A DNA stretch of 45,555 nt from Methanothrix sp. (GTDB taxonomy: Archaea; Halobacteriota; Methanosarcinia; Methanotrichales; Methanotrichaceae). The position numbers were made by a program, and so were the translations under genes. The first letter of the stretch is position 1. Every line of letters starts with the position of its first letter. This document shows, one piece after another, positions 25,551 to 34,125 of the stretch. The notes beneath the pieces were generated by a model that saw only the letters and a program-made list of their open reading frames with translations, made no database searches and was not told the DNA's origin. Location: NCBI GenBank assembly GCA_029907715.1, contig JARYLI010000013.1, positions 1-45,555 on the forward strand, given 5' to 3'.

Positions 25551-25557
25551 ATTTAAG
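25551..25557 (+). promoter_or_regulatory. mutS TATA box, leaderless transcript
   Basis: ATTTAAG preceded by a purine-rich BRE-like GAAAG ends 21 bases before the ATG at 25578. With the usual archaeal distance of about 25 bases to the start of transcription, the mRNA would begin at or next to the start codon. No SD is present, in keeping with a leaderless mRNA. Confidence 0.55.
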
Positions 25558-25577
25558 ATGCGGTATACATGTGATTG

Positions 25578-28148
25578 ATGGCAAGGCTCTCGCCACTCAT
25601 GGAGCAGTACTTCCGCATAAAGGAGCAGTGTCCAGATGCCCTGCTCCTCTTCAGGATGGGTGATTTTTATGAGACGTTCGGTGAGGATGCCATTACCGCG
25701 TCCAGAACGCTGAACATAACCCTCACATCGAGGCAGAGGGACGACGAGGGGAACAGGATCCCGCTCGCGGGCATACCATATCACTCACTTGACGTCTACC
25801 TGTCAAGGCTCGTTAATGCAGGCCACAAGGTGGCTATATGCGAGCAGGTCGAGGATCCGAAGCATGCGAAGGGGATCGTGAGGAGGGAGATCACCAGGAT
25901 AGTCACCCCCGGGACCGTGATAGAGCCTGCGCTGCTCCAGGAGAAGAGCAACAACTACCTCGCAGCTGTTCTTCCGGAGAACGGGCTCGCGGGGCTTGCG
26001 CTTCTCGACCTCTCAACAGGCGATTTCATAGCATCTGAGGTTTCAGTGGAGCGGCTGAGATCCGAATTGGCCAGGTTCTCCCCGGCGGAGTGTCTGGCCC
26101 CGCCTGGCACATCTCTGGATGGCATGAGGGTGCAGCATCTCGATGTTGATCTTTTCTCGATGAATGATGCATCTGTGGGCGGGATTCTTGGCGATCTTTA
26201 TGACAGAAATCCACTTTGCGCCCGCGCTGCCTGCGCGATAATCTCCTATCTGCGCGAGACCAGAATCCGCTCTTTGGACCACATCAAGCCGATCCGGATG
26301 GTATCATCCTCTGAGTACATGCTTCTCGATGATATAACGCTGAGAAACCTGGAGATATTCAGGAACCTCAGGGATGGGTCCAGGAGTGGCACGCTCATGG
26401 AGATCCTGGACGAGACGGTCACGCCAATGGGCTCCAGGACCCTCGCGAGGTGGCTCCAGATGCCATCGATGTCTCTGGAGGTGATTCGCAGAAGGCAGGA
26501 TGCGGTTGAGGAGATGGTGAGAAGAGCGGTGATCAGAGAGGAGATCTCGGAGCTTCTCGAGGGCCTCAGCGACCTGGAGAGGATCATCGGGCGCGTCTCG
26601 CTTGGGAGTGCAGGGCCAAAGGATCTCATGGCGCTGCGGGCATCGCTCCGCCGGATCCCTGAGATCTCACAGGCGATGAGCGGTCTGGAGTCAGATTATC
26701 TCGCTGATATCAGAAAGAGGCTGGATTTGAATGAACTCGGTGATCTGGTGGGTCTGCTTGAAAGGGCGCTCTCAGATGACCCTCCATCCTCTCCAAAGGA
26801 TGGTGGAGTGATAAGGGACGGATACAGCCCCGAGCTGGACGAGCTGCGCGCAGCGCTGAGAAGCGGGAGGAGCTGGATCGCAGAGCTCGAATCCTCTGAG
26901 AGGAAGAGGACGGGGATAAAGTCTCTGAAGGTCGGTTACAACAACGTCTTCGGTTACTACATAGAGGTCACAAAGCCGAATCTTCCAATGGTCCCAGGAG
27001 ACTACGTAAGAAAGCAGACGCTCTCCAGTGCGGAGCGCTTCGTGACCCAGGAGCTGAAGGAGATGGAGAGCAGAGTGCTCTCAGCTCAGGAGCGATCTTC
27101 AGCGCTCGAGTATGAGCTCTTTATCGATCTGCGGCGGCAGGTCGCATCCAGGACGAGAGCCGTGCAGGAGGTTGCAGCTGCTATAGGCGAGCTGGACACG
27201 ATTCTGGGATTGACGAAGGCTGCCCTCCGAGGGGCGATGGTGAGGCCCCTAGTCGATGCCGGCAGGGAGATGGTGCTCCGCAACTCCAGGCATCCTGTTC
27301 TCGATAGAGCCATGAAGGGCAGCTTCGTCCCGAACGACCTCACGATGGATGAGAGCAGCTGGTTCATGATACTGACCGGCCCTAACATGGCCGGCAAGTC
27401 GACATTTATGCGTCAGGTCGCTCTGATAGTGATAATGGCGCAGATCGGCTCGTTCGTTCCAGCATCATATGCGAAGATAGGCCTGGTCGACAGGATCTTC
27501 ACGAGGGTCGGCGCGAGGGACGATCTAGTCTCCGGGCGATCCACATTCATGGTGGAGATGAGCGAGCTTGCGAACATACTGGTCTCGGCCACTGAGGGCA
27601 GCCTGATACTGCTCGATGAGATCGGCAGGGGAACGAGCACCTTCGACGGACTGAGCATAGCATGGGCGGTTTCAGAGTACATACACTCCAGAATAAGGGC
27701 AAAGACGATCTTTGCGACACATTACCACCAGCTTACGCAGCTCAATCTTCCCGGAATTGTGAACTGCAGCATGGCGGTGAAGGAGGAGGGGAAATCGATA
27801 ACGTTCCTGAGAACGGTTGTGCCAGGTGCGACAAACAAGAGCTACGGCATACATGTCGCCAGGCTTGCAGGAGTGCCAGAGCAGGTGATCCGGAGAGCTG
27901 AGGAGCTTCTTGATATTATAGAGGAGCAGGCAGCCATAGAGATCAGGAAGTGCAGATCGGGGGATAGACCAAAGAGGTACACCCAGCTCATATTCTTCAG
28001 CCAGCCCGAGACCCCGGACAGCGCCATACTCGAGGAGATAAGGAACCTCCAGCCTGAGAAGATAACACCGCTGCAGGCTCTGAATCTGCTTGTGGAATAC
28101 AGAAGAAGGCTTGGCTGTAAGGATGTCCAGGATACACATACTCGATGA
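25578..28148 (+). CDS. mutS: DNA mismatch repair protein MutS
   Basis: The 856-residue protein matches bacterial-type MutS1 in full. The mismatch-recognition segment is FRMGDFYETFGEDA (Phe and Glu of the FxE motif near residue 36), followed by connector, lever and clamp regions. The ATPase has Walker A GPNMAGKST (about 600-608) and Walker B LILLDEIGRGTSTFDG (about 675-690). An ARLAGVPEQVIRRAEELL segment lies near the C-terminus. It recognises mismatches and recruits MutL. MutS1/MutL pairs occur in only some archaea and are generally attributed to transfer from bacteria. The ATG at 25578 is preferred to the in-frame TTG at 25575. The 3' end overlaps mutL by 26 bases. Confidence 0.96.
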   Translation: MARLSPLMEQYFRIKEQCPDALLLFRMGDFYETFGEDAITASRTLNITLTSRQRDDEGNRIPLAGIPYHSLDVYLSRLVNAGHKVAICEQVEDPKHAKGIVRREITRIVTPGTVIEPALLQEKSNNYLAAVLPENGLAGLALLDLSTGDFIASEVSVERLRSELARFSPAECLAPPGTSLDGMRVQHLDVDLFSMNDASVGGILGDLYDRNPLCARAACAIISYLRETRIRSLDHIKPIRMVSSSEYMLLDDITLRNLEIFRNLRDGSRSGTLMEILDETVTPMGSRTLARWLQMPSMSLEVIRRRQDAVEEMVRRAVIREEISELLEGLSDLERIIGRVSLGSAGPKDLMALRASLRRIPEISQAMSGLESDYLADIRKRLDLNELGDLVGLLERALSDDPPSSPKDGGVIRDGYSPELDELRAALRSGRSWIAELESSERKRTGIKSLKVGYNNVFGYYIEVTKPNLPMVPGDYVRKQTLSSAERFVTQELKEMESRVLSAQERSSALEYELFIDLRRQVASRTRAVQEVAAAIGELDTILGLTKAALRGAMVRPLVDAGREMVLRNSRHPVLDRAMKGSFVPNDLTMDESSWFMILTGPNMAGKSTFMRQVALIVIMAQIGSFVPASYAKIGLVDRIFTRVGARDDLVSGRSTFMVEMSELANILVSATEGSLILLDEIGRGTSTFDGLSIAWAVSEYIHSRIRAKTIFATHYHQLTQLNLPGIVNCSMAVKEEGKSITFLRTVVPGATNKSYGIHVARLAGVPEQVIRRAEELLDIIEEQAAIEIRKCRSGDRPKRYTQLIFFSQPETPDSAILEEIRNLQPEKITPLQALNLLVEYRRRLGCKDVQDTHTR

Positions 28149-29793
28149 AGAGACTGTGAGCAGGATAGCTGCGGGGGAGGTGATAGAGCGTCCGGCATCT
28201 GTGGTCAAGGAGCTGATCGAGAACTCGATAGATGCTGGAGCCACAAGGATCTTCGTCGAGGTAAGAGACGGCGGGATCTCGCTCATAAAGGTTGTCGACG
28301 ACGGCTGCGGGATCGAGCGTGATGATCTGCCACTCGCATTCCAGAGGCACGCCACGAGCAAGATCTCGACATCCGATGATCTTTTCAGGCTTACAACCCT
28401 CGGATTCCGCGGTGAGGCGCTCTCCTCGATAGCCAGTGTATCGAGATGCGTGGAGGTGCACACGAGGACCAGAAGCTCCGAGATGGGCACTTACCTCCGG
28501 CTGGAGAACGGAAGGGTTGCTGAGATAAGGGATGATGGATGCCCATACGGGACGAGCATGGAGGTCAGGGGACTTTTTGAGTGCATCCCCGCCAGGCTCA
28601 AGCATCTCTCAACCCCTTCCCAGGAGCTCGCGAGGATCGCAGAGCTTGTGACACAGATGGCCATAATACACCACAGGATATCATTTGAGCTGTCATCGGG
28701 CAGGAGGTCTCTTTTCAGATCGAACGCCTCAGAGACCTGGGATGATGCTCTGATCAGAGCATTCGGCCTCAGGACTGTGAAGGGCATGATCTCCATAATG
28801 GCAAAAGGGGATGGGTTCGATCTCCGTGGAATGATATCCTCCCCTGATAACTCCCGCCAGGCCTCTGAGTCTGTTCTCGTTTACGTGAACAGCCGGCCTG
28901 TGTACTCCAAAGCTGTCGTTCAGGCATTGAGGGATGCGTACAGGGGCTTCCTGCAGTCGGGCAGGAATCCTGTTGCTGTCATCTCGATCGAGATAGAACC
29001 ATCATTGGTGGATGTGAATGTTCATCCCGCGAAGAGGGAGGTCAGGTTTCTCAGGGAGGGCGAGATATACGATGCTGTGAGGGATGCAGCGCTCAGCGCG
29101 CTGAGGTCCTCCGCTATACCTGCAGCCCCTCCCCCCAGGGTTGCAGAGCCGCAGCTCTGGAGCTCCAGACCCCAGATTCAGGAGACGCTTCCGCTGGAGG
29201 TGCAGACCGGGCAGAGGGTCTCGGAGCCGCTCATCAGGATTGTGGGTCAGGTTCTCGATCTCTACATCATCGTTGAGGATGACGATGGCATAATCCTCGT
29301 GGATCAGCATGCTGCAGCTGAGAGGATCCGATACGAGCATCTCCTCGAGAAATGCGAGAACGGTAGCATCTCTCAGGAGCTGATCCAGCCGGTCACCGTG
29401 GAGCTCTCCCCCGGGGAGGCGACATTGCTCGATTCGTTCTCCGCAAAGCTCAAGGAGATCGGATTTGAGATCGATCACTTCGGAGGGAGGGCGTACAGTG
29501 TCAGGTCCGTGCCAGCAGCTGTGGGCCTTGAGAGGCCGGAGGCGATTCGCGATGTTCTGAGGGAGATTCTGCATCTCGGCAGAGCGTGCAGGACATCCTT
29601 CAGGGATGAGGCTCTGAAGCTTCTGGCATGCAGGGGCTCGATAAAATCAGGGGAGAAGCTTAGTGAGAGTGCAATGCACAGGCTTCTTGCAGATCTCCTC
29701 GCATGCGACAATCCCAGGACATGCCCGCATGGAAGGCCTGTCGTTGTTCGGATATCCACTGAGAGCCTGGAGAAGATGTTCGGGAGGAGATGA
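28123..29793 (+). CDS. mutL: DNA mismatch repair protein MutL, endonuclease type
   Basis: The 556-residue protein has a GHKL ATPase domain (about 1-330): ELIENSIDAGA, DDGCGI, FQRHATSKI and TLGFRGEAL. A short linker leads to the C-terminal dimerisation/endonuclease domain with DQHAAAERIRYE (about 394-405), ACRGSIKSGE (about 501-510), CPHGRP (about 533) and the final FGRR. These residues mark the nicking-competent MutL of organisms that lack MutH. It follows MutS with a 26-base overlap, so the two are cotranslated. Codons upstream of 28123 belong to the mutS overlap, and the ATG there opens the family-typical MSRIHILDEETV. Loss of these residues would have left a MutH-dependent form, but they are intact. 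Confidence 0.96.
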   Translation: MSRIHILDEETVSRIAAGEVIERPASVVKELIENSIDAGATRIFVEVRDGGISLIKVVDDGCGIERDDLPLAFQRHATSKISTSDDLFRLTTLGFRGEALSSIASVSRCVEVHTRTRSSEMGTYLRLENGRVAEIRDDGCPYGTSMEVRGLFECIPARLKHLSTPSQELARIAELVTQMAIIHHRISFELSSGRRSLFRSNASETWDDALIRAFGLRTVKGMISIMAKGDGFDLRGMISSPDNSRQASESVLVYVNSRPVYSKAVVQALRDAYRGFLQSGRNPVAVISIEIEPSLVDVNVHPAKREVRFLREGEIYDAVRDAALSALRSSAIPAAPPPRVAEPQLWSSRPQIQETLPLEVQTGQRVSEPLIRIVGQVLDLYIIVEDDDGIILVDQHAAAERIRYEHLLEKCENGSISQELIQPVTVELSPGEATLLDSFSAKLKEIGFEIDHFGGRAYSVRSVPAAVGLERPEAIRDVLREILHLGRACRTSFRDEALKLLACRGSIKSGEKLSESAMHRLLADLLACDNPRTCPHGRPVVVRISTESLEKMFGRR

Positions 29794-29871
29794 CTGGCGG
29801 GAGTCTGTGAAGTAAAGATCTCATGGAAATGCAGAATACAGGAGCTCTCATGCTTCAATGCAGGAGGAATC

Positions 29872-30432
29872 ATGTGCGGGAACGATCTCAGGGCGCTTGC
29901 GCGCGAGATCATGAGATGCGAGAGGTGTGGGCTCTCTCAGGCGAGAAGAAACGCTGTTCCGGGGGAGGGGCCGGAGGATGCGAGGATCATGATGGTTGGC
30001 GAGGCGCCGGGCGCGGCCGAGGATCTCGCAGGGAGACCTTTTGTGGGTAGGGCCGGGGCTCTCCTGGACAGAGCTCTGGATCTCGCTGGATTGGATCGTG
30101 GTGAGATATTCATAACAAACGTCGTGAAGTGCAGGCCGCCCGGAAACAGGCGCCCCAGCGAGGGGGAGATCAGGGCGTGCATGCCGTATCTGAGAAAACA
30201 GATTGAGATAATCAGACCATCAGCTGTCTGCCTCCTCGGGAACGTTCCTGCAAAGGCGATCCTCGGAGTGCAGGGCGTGACAGCTCTCCGGGGAAGGGTA
30301 TTCGATGATCTGTACCTGATCACATTCCACCCGGCTGCTGTTCTGAGAAATATGGACCGGATGGAGTCTTTCGTGTCCGATCTGACAAAGCTGAGGGAGA
30401 TGAGATCTGTGAGTCATGCGCCAGAGCTGTGA
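29872..30432 (+). CDS. Family 4 uracil-DNA glycosylase
   Basis: The 186-residue protein carries four cysteines at 16, 19, 87 and 103, the family 4 spacing for a 4Fe-4S cluster (CERC, then KCRPPGNR, then ACMPYLR). The catalytic motif A is GEAPGAAED (43-51) and motif B is HPAAVLRN (153-160). It removes uracil from DNA after cytosine deamination, which matters at high temperature. The ATG at 29872 has a clear SD (GGAGGAATC). It is 78 bases after mutL and probably part of the same repair unit. Confidence 0.94.
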   Translation: MCGNDLRALAREIMRCERCGLSQARRNAVPGEGPEDARIMMVGEAPGAAEDLAGRPFVGRAGALLDRALDLAGLDRGEIFITNVVKCRPPGNRRPSEGEIRACMPYLRKQIEIIRPSAVCLLGNVPAKAILGVQGVTALRGRVFDDLYLITFHPAAVLRNMDRMESFVSDLTKLREMRSVSHAPEL

Positions 30433-30487
30433 ACCATCCCCATGAGAGATGCGCTGGGAGCATCACGCTCCGTAAAAATAGTTGAGC

Positions 30488-31333
30488 CTAGATATTCAGA
30501 TCCAGCACTCGGACAGGTATATAGCCGGTCTTTTCGGCCAGAGCCTGTCCGCGGGAGCTCAGCACGAAGTCTATGAATGCCTGTGCGCCCGGGGTGGGCC
30601 TGCCTAGGGTGTAGAAGTACAGCTTCCTTGCCAGCGGGTACTCTCCGGATTTGATGTTATCGACTGTGGGTTCCACCCCATCAAGCGCGACCCCCTTCAC
30701 AGCACCATCTGCAGCGTAGCTGTACCCCAGATAGCCTATCGCCTTGTCGCTGCCCTTTATCGCGGTCTTCACCTCAGAGTTGTCCGCTGCCTCTGTCGAT
30801 ACTCCGGGAGTCTCCGCCTCCTTGGATCCCATTATGACCTCATTGAATGTATCCCGCGTGCCTGATCCCGCCCTCCTCGCTATGGCGTATATCTTCCTGT
30901 CAGGACCGCCGAGGTCCTTCCAGTTGCTGATCTCACCGGCATATATCATTCTGACCTGCTCTTTTGTGAGCGCCCTCACTCCAGCCTCATAAATCTGGGG
31001 GCTCACAGCTACGACTATGCCGTCGTATCCCACAAGTATTTCATTGAACTTTCTGTCAGCGGTCTCATACTTGCTTCTCTCAGTATCTGTTACTTCCCTG
31101 GATGCCATGGCGATATCCGATCTCCCCTCTCCCAGATCAGTTATTCCCACTCCAGTGCCACCGCCTGTGACAGTGACCCTGTAATCACTCTGTTCCGAGT
31201 TGAAGCTCTCAGCACATACAGATGCAAGAGGCAACACAGTGGTCGATCCTGATATGCGCACATCCGTGGCACTCAGCACAGGGCTGATGGATCCCATTAC
31301 AAGCATTAAGGCTATTAATGCCAGCAATCTCAT
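30488..31333 (-). CDS. PstS-like phosphate-binding protein
   Basis: The 281-residue protein has a signal peptide (MRLLALIALMLVMGS, cleaved near residue 22) and a type II periplasmic-binding fold. Family motifs include VRISGSTTVLPLA, TVTGGGTGVGI, DIAMASREV and IARRAGSGTRDTFNE, with GKxxGYIPV-like residues at the end. It should bind phosphate outside the cell. Permease and ATPase genes (pstCAB) are not next to it, so it either works with a transporter encoded elsewhere or senses phosphate. The ATG at 31333 has GGTGATC upstream and fits the promoter at 31360-31381; an earlier GTG at 31360 would add nine unlikely residues. Confidence 0.9.
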   Translation of the reverse strand: MRLLALIALMLVMGSISPVLSATDVRISGSTTVLPLASVCAESFNSEQSDYRVTVTGGGTGVGITDLGEGRSDIAMASREVTDTERSKYETADRKFNEILVGYDGIVVAVSPQIYEAGVRALTKEQVRMIYAGEISNWKDLGGPDRKIYAIARRAGSGTRDTFNEVIMGSKEAETPGVSTEAADNSEVKTAIKGSDKAIGYLGYSYAADGAVKGVALDGVEPTVDNIKSGEYPLARKLYFYTLGRPTPGAQAFIDFVLSSRGQALAEKTGYIPVRVLDLNI

Positions 31334-31359
31334 TTCGATCACCGATGGCAGAGAGAGCA

Positions 31360-31381
31360 CGGCATTATATGTACTATGCCG
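31360..31381 (-). promoter_or_regulatory. pstS-like TATA box within an inverted repeat
   Basis: CGGCAT at 31360-31365 and ATGCCG at 31376-31381 form a 6-bp inverted repeat around the TATA sequence (minus strand ACATATAAT). The start codon is 27 bases downstream, so a repressor bound here would cover the TATA box and block expression. The geometry suits phosphate control. Confidence 0.5.
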
Positions 31382-31524
31382 AAATAGAAAACATATCCTG
31401 ACTTATGTCTATATTACGATTATAATGTATATACCCTGGGAGCAGAGCCCGATTATCTCTTGTGTGAGCTGGGATCCGGGGAGATCATGTGATGGCCGAA
31501 AAGGTTCCAAGAGCGCCGTAGCGT

Positions 31525-31971
31525 TCACTGCGCAGCCGTTCTAAGCGCGTTTTTCTTCACGAATATGCTCGGTGTGGAGGTCACATTGATAAAAGTCCTT
31601 GTGACACCCTCAGGGTAAACCACGGTGAACCTGGAGACCGGCGCGCTCAGGGGTTTTGCGTCGTAGAGGTAGTACCCGTCAAGGTACGTGCCAGCATTCT
31701 CGACGACGAGCATTGCTGTAGATGGTTTGGCCTTCACTGTTTTTACATTCTGGTAGCTTGAGAAAAGCCTGATCAGCTCCGGCTCTATATGCCTGCACCC
31801 CAGGGCAAGCACATACAGCCGCGCGAAGGGCTCCAGCGTGTAATTCACCTGAAGCCTCAGATCGTCGCCATCGGGGATCATGGTCACGTCCTTCACCTCT
31901 ATGTAGCTCAGTCCAGCGGAGGCATACGATAGCAAAAACACCGATGCTACAATCAGTACGATATACCTCAC
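31525..31971 (-). CDS. Secreted protein of unknown function
   Basis: The 148-residue protein starts with a hydrophobic signal segment (VLIVASVFLLSYASAG, about 3-19). The remainder is a beta-rich domain (YIEVKDVTMIPDGDDLRLQVNYTL, TVVYPEGVTRTFINVTSTPSIFVKK) with one cysteine. I do not recognise the family. The GTG at 31971 is preceded by GAGGTGG at good spacing; the longer frame back to 32025 overlaps the zinc-ribbon gene. It lies 10 bases after that gene, so they probably form one unit. Confidence 0.65.
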   Translation of the reverse strand: MRYIVLIVASVFLLSYASAGLSYIEVKDVTMIPDGDDLRLQVNYTLEPFARLYVLALGCRHIEPELIRLFSSYQNVKTVKAKPSTAMLVVENAGTYLDGYYLYDAKPLSAPVSRFTVVYPEGVTRTFINVTSTPSIFVKKNALRTAAQ

Positions 31972-31981
31972 ATCAACCACC

Positions 31982-32206
31982 TCAGCCGGGCCTGCTCTGC
32001 CCGAAGAGTGCTGGCAGAATGCCAAGCAGGACGAATGTTGCTATCATCAGGAGAAGAAAGACCACAAAAACAAGCTGCTGCCGCCTCTGGGCCGATCGGT
32101 ACTTCGATTCGCAGAGCTCATCACAGAATGTGCTATCGGCCTCAATGGCATTGCCACATATTATGCAGTGTTTGTGGGGTGAAAGCTTGTTCAACCACAC
32201 CACCAT
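31982..32206 (-). CDS. DUF2116-type zinc-ribbon membrane protein
   Basis: The 74-residue protein has a zinc ribbon with CIICGNAIEADSTFCDELCESKY (four cysteines: C-x2-C, then C-x3-C) and one C-terminal membrane helix (about 46-66). This is the layout of small archaeal DUF2116 proteins. The function is unknown; the ribbon would face the cytoplasm and may hold a protein or nucleic acid. The ATG at 32206 has no SD, but a TATA-like TCTATATTG lies about 27 bases upstream, so the mRNA may be leaderless. The longer frame extending to 32443 has no supporting motif. Confidence 0.75.
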   Translation of the reverse strand: MVVWLNKLSPHKHCIICGNAIEADSTFCDELCESKYRSAQRRQQLVFVVFLLLMIATFVLLGILPALFGQSRPG

Positions 32207-32835
32207 GGGATGTGCTTTAGTCGAAACACAATATAGATAAGATTTGCGCGTGATCTGCTCCCTGCCATGATGGCTGTGGGCCCATATAATCCCATCCGGA
32301 AAACGCCATACTTCGTGGGTTCGGATCACTGAATCTCCATAGGGGTATAACGGGAATCTGTCGCCCGATGCTAACTCCGGTGCATCATCCTGCGGTAACC
32401 TCTGTCTGACCGGCAACCCTCGCAACGGGCTCATGTACCGCATCTGGGTTGTCTTGAGGTCATCGTCAGATCATGTCAGTGATCTCCCACAAGGACCTAT
32501 CAATGCGGCATGTTGTCCCCCTATCGCACCGGCACTCAAAGCGACATCATGCCATGCTCATGCCAGCCCTCGTTAAAGGGACTATTTTATGTTAGGTTTA
32601 TCACTTATAAATATATCGTTGCCCGTGTGGGACCTGTCCGAATAAGATAAAAACCATAACTGAGCATAAAATTGGTTCACTGAAATTTAGAGAGGGTGAT
32701 GCATAAAGCACTCTGATTTCTGCTATATCCAGCTTACCTCTCTTCAGCAGAAACAAGGTGCCTTTAGAAGTTCGCTCTTATCCATCTGATAACTTGGCCC
32801 AAAGAGGCACCAGTCACACTATGCGTTCCTTCCCA
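32207..32835. other. Intergenic region, no gene seen
   Basis: About 630 bases hold no convincing frame. A TATA-like CTTATAAATATAT near 32605-32617 could be a promoter. GGACCTGTCCGAATAA near 32630 resembles GGACCTGTACGAATAA at about 123, which hints at a shared decayed element at both ends of the window. Confidence 0.4.
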
Positions 32836-32883
32836 GTGCTTCATAACAAAATGTTTTAACCATTGCGTCGATCTATCCAGACT

Positions 32884-33293
32884 ATGGGTAGAAAGAGAGT
32901 TCATGAAGTGAGTTTGAAAGAAGGCGAACGAGATGATCTTGAGAGCTTCATCAGGAAGGGTAAAGCCTCAGCGAGGAGTCTGATGTGTGCGAGGATACTG
33001 CTTCTTGCGAATGAGGGTAGGAGTGACAAAGAGACAGTAGATGTGCTGAAGGTTTGCAGGCTGGCAACGAACATGCTCAATACGTTGAGCTAAATTGCCA
33101 TCTCGACGGATCTCTGGATGAACGACTCTGCCATAGCAGCTTCACTTGATCTGTAACTCAAGCACGCTCACCATATTGAGCAAATACCTGGCAACAGGAA
33201 CGAAATGCAATCCGCGCAACTGTACGGTGGAAGTTCAGCAAAGATAACGCCAGAGCAAAACTCAAACGACACTACAATACGGTTAAAAATTAA
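32884..33293 (+). pseudogene. IS630-family transposase, N- and C-terminal fragments
   Basis: The N-terminal fragment (32884 to about 33064) reads MGRKRVHEVSLKEGERDDL, then SARSLMCARILLLANEGRSDKET, the IS630 helix-turn-helix start. The C-terminal fragment (33189-33293) reads WQQERNAIRATVRWKFSKDN and ends in a basic ARAKLKRHYNTVKN, the usual C-terminal motif of this family. The DDE core between is lost and replaced by copy 3 of the ~118-bp repeat (33071-33187). In the window the repeat lies against another transposase family at 418, so it appears to mark breakpoints. Confidence 0.8.
33071..33187 (+). repeat. Palindrome-rich ~118-bp repeat, copy 3
   Basis: This copy has the same stem-forming ends (CTCAATACGTTGAG left, GCTC/GAGC right) as copies 1 and 2 but is more diverged between them. 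It lies exactly between the two surviving ends of the IS630 transposase. Confidence 0.7.
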
Positions 33294-33365
33294 TGTTACT
33301 GAACACTAGGGGATGTTTCTCAAGGATGCGGTGGGTATATCTTGTATGATAGCAGAAGAACGTCC

Positions 33366-33917
33366 ATGGTAACACTTACAATAGATAAGAATGATCTGCG
33401 GGATGCCAAAACCGAGGTCTCCAACCTGGCAGGTGCGTTCTTTGCAGGCACAAGCCCTCTGATCCGGCCTTTCATGGACATGCTTGAGTCGATAGTTCCA
33501 GCAGACCAGCAGGGAAGAGGGACCAGCTATCTGATCAGCGCCCTCAGATACCACATAAGATCGATACGGGCAGATGAGAACGGTATAAGGGTTGAGAGCG
33601 AGATCGGCTCTGTGGATATACCACGCGCGGTGCTGGAGGAGCGGATCGAGGAGAGGTATCCGTCGTTCGGTCATGACTCTCTGAACCTCCCGGGGCTGCT
33701 CTTCCTGCAGAGCGGTCCGGCGGTCTACGCTGCGAGTGTGAGCAAGCTGCGAAAGATGCACAGGATCGTGATTCCTGAGGGGAGACGAACGCAGCGATAC
33801 ATATTTCATGTGATTGTGAGATCTCTGGAGGCAGATCAGGATGTGATAAAGATAGAGATAGATATGCAGAGACTGCCTCAGATAGGCAGGCCGGAGGAAT
33901 CGGCGAACCAGGCATGA
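33366..33917 (+). CDS. Unknown archaeal protein
   Basis: I do not recognise this 183-residue protein. It is soluble and without cysteines. It has an N-terminal strand (MVTLTIDKNDL), a helix-rich middle, a stretch of alternating charged and hydrophobic residues (HIRSIRADENGIRVESEIGSVDI) and a basic strand (RRTQRYIFHVIVRSL). A TATA-like GGTATAT at 33334 sits about 30 bases before the ATG at 33366 and no SD is seen, so the transcript may be leaderless. The listed ATG fits this promoter better than the TTG at 33342. The composition resembles the neighbouring chromosomal genes. Confidence 0.6.
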   Translation: MVTLTIDKNDLRDAKTEVSNLAGAFFAGTSPLIRPFMDMLESIVPADQQGRGTSYLISALRYHIRSIRADENGIRVESEIGSVDIPRAVLEERIEERYPSFGHDSLNLPGLLFLQSGPAVYAASVSKLRKMHRIVIPEGRRTQRYIFHVIVRSLEADQDVIKIEIDMQRLPQIGRPEESANQA

Positions 33918-34125
33918 ATGCTGCAGAACCGAAATTCGGTGCACTAAGGCCATAACATTTCAGATGCTCAGCAGGCAGCCTGCACAGCATACTGTTGCTG
34001 TTAGCAGAAATTGAAGAAAGCCTGCGCGGGGTCGAGTACCACTGCACAGAATTCATGACCCCATCTGCTGGTTCCGGCAGGGCACGCTTACATCGCCCAC
34101 GCAGCTTAAAGGGATTTGAATATAA
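33918..34125. promoter_or_regulatory. Gap with palindrome and endonuclease Q promoter
   Basis: ACCGAAATTCGGT at 33928-33940 is a perfect 13-base palindrome just after the unknown gene; it may be an operator or part of a terminator. Near the right end TTGAATATAAA (about 34116-34126) and an upstream GCTTAAAG are candidate TATA boxes for the endonuclease Q gene, which has no SD. Confidence 0.4.

Larger units (their letters stand above)
24947..25577. other. Long intergenic region upstream of mutS with repeated motifs
   Basis: No gene is seen in about 630 bases. It is not featureless. GCTGC-TTTTACAGC occurs at 25163-25176 and, with one extra C, at 25412-25426. GGTCGCT followed by an ATGC- or AAGC-type tail occurs at 25226, 25254 and 25296. 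TTCGT-CGAA-ACGAA near 25315 can form a hairpin. These suggest transcribed, structured RNA or decayed repeats. Confidence 0.5.
32836..33306 (+). mobile_element. IS630-family remnant with inverted ends
   Basis: Left end 32836-32861 and right end 33281-33306 match as inverted repeats at 18 of 26 positions (both begin GTG and run to TTTTAACC). The right end is flanked by TA, the IS630 target; the left is CA, probably mutated. The 471-bp length is half of a normal element. Inside are the two ends of one transposase, separated by copy 3 of the palindromic repeat. Confidence 0.7.
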
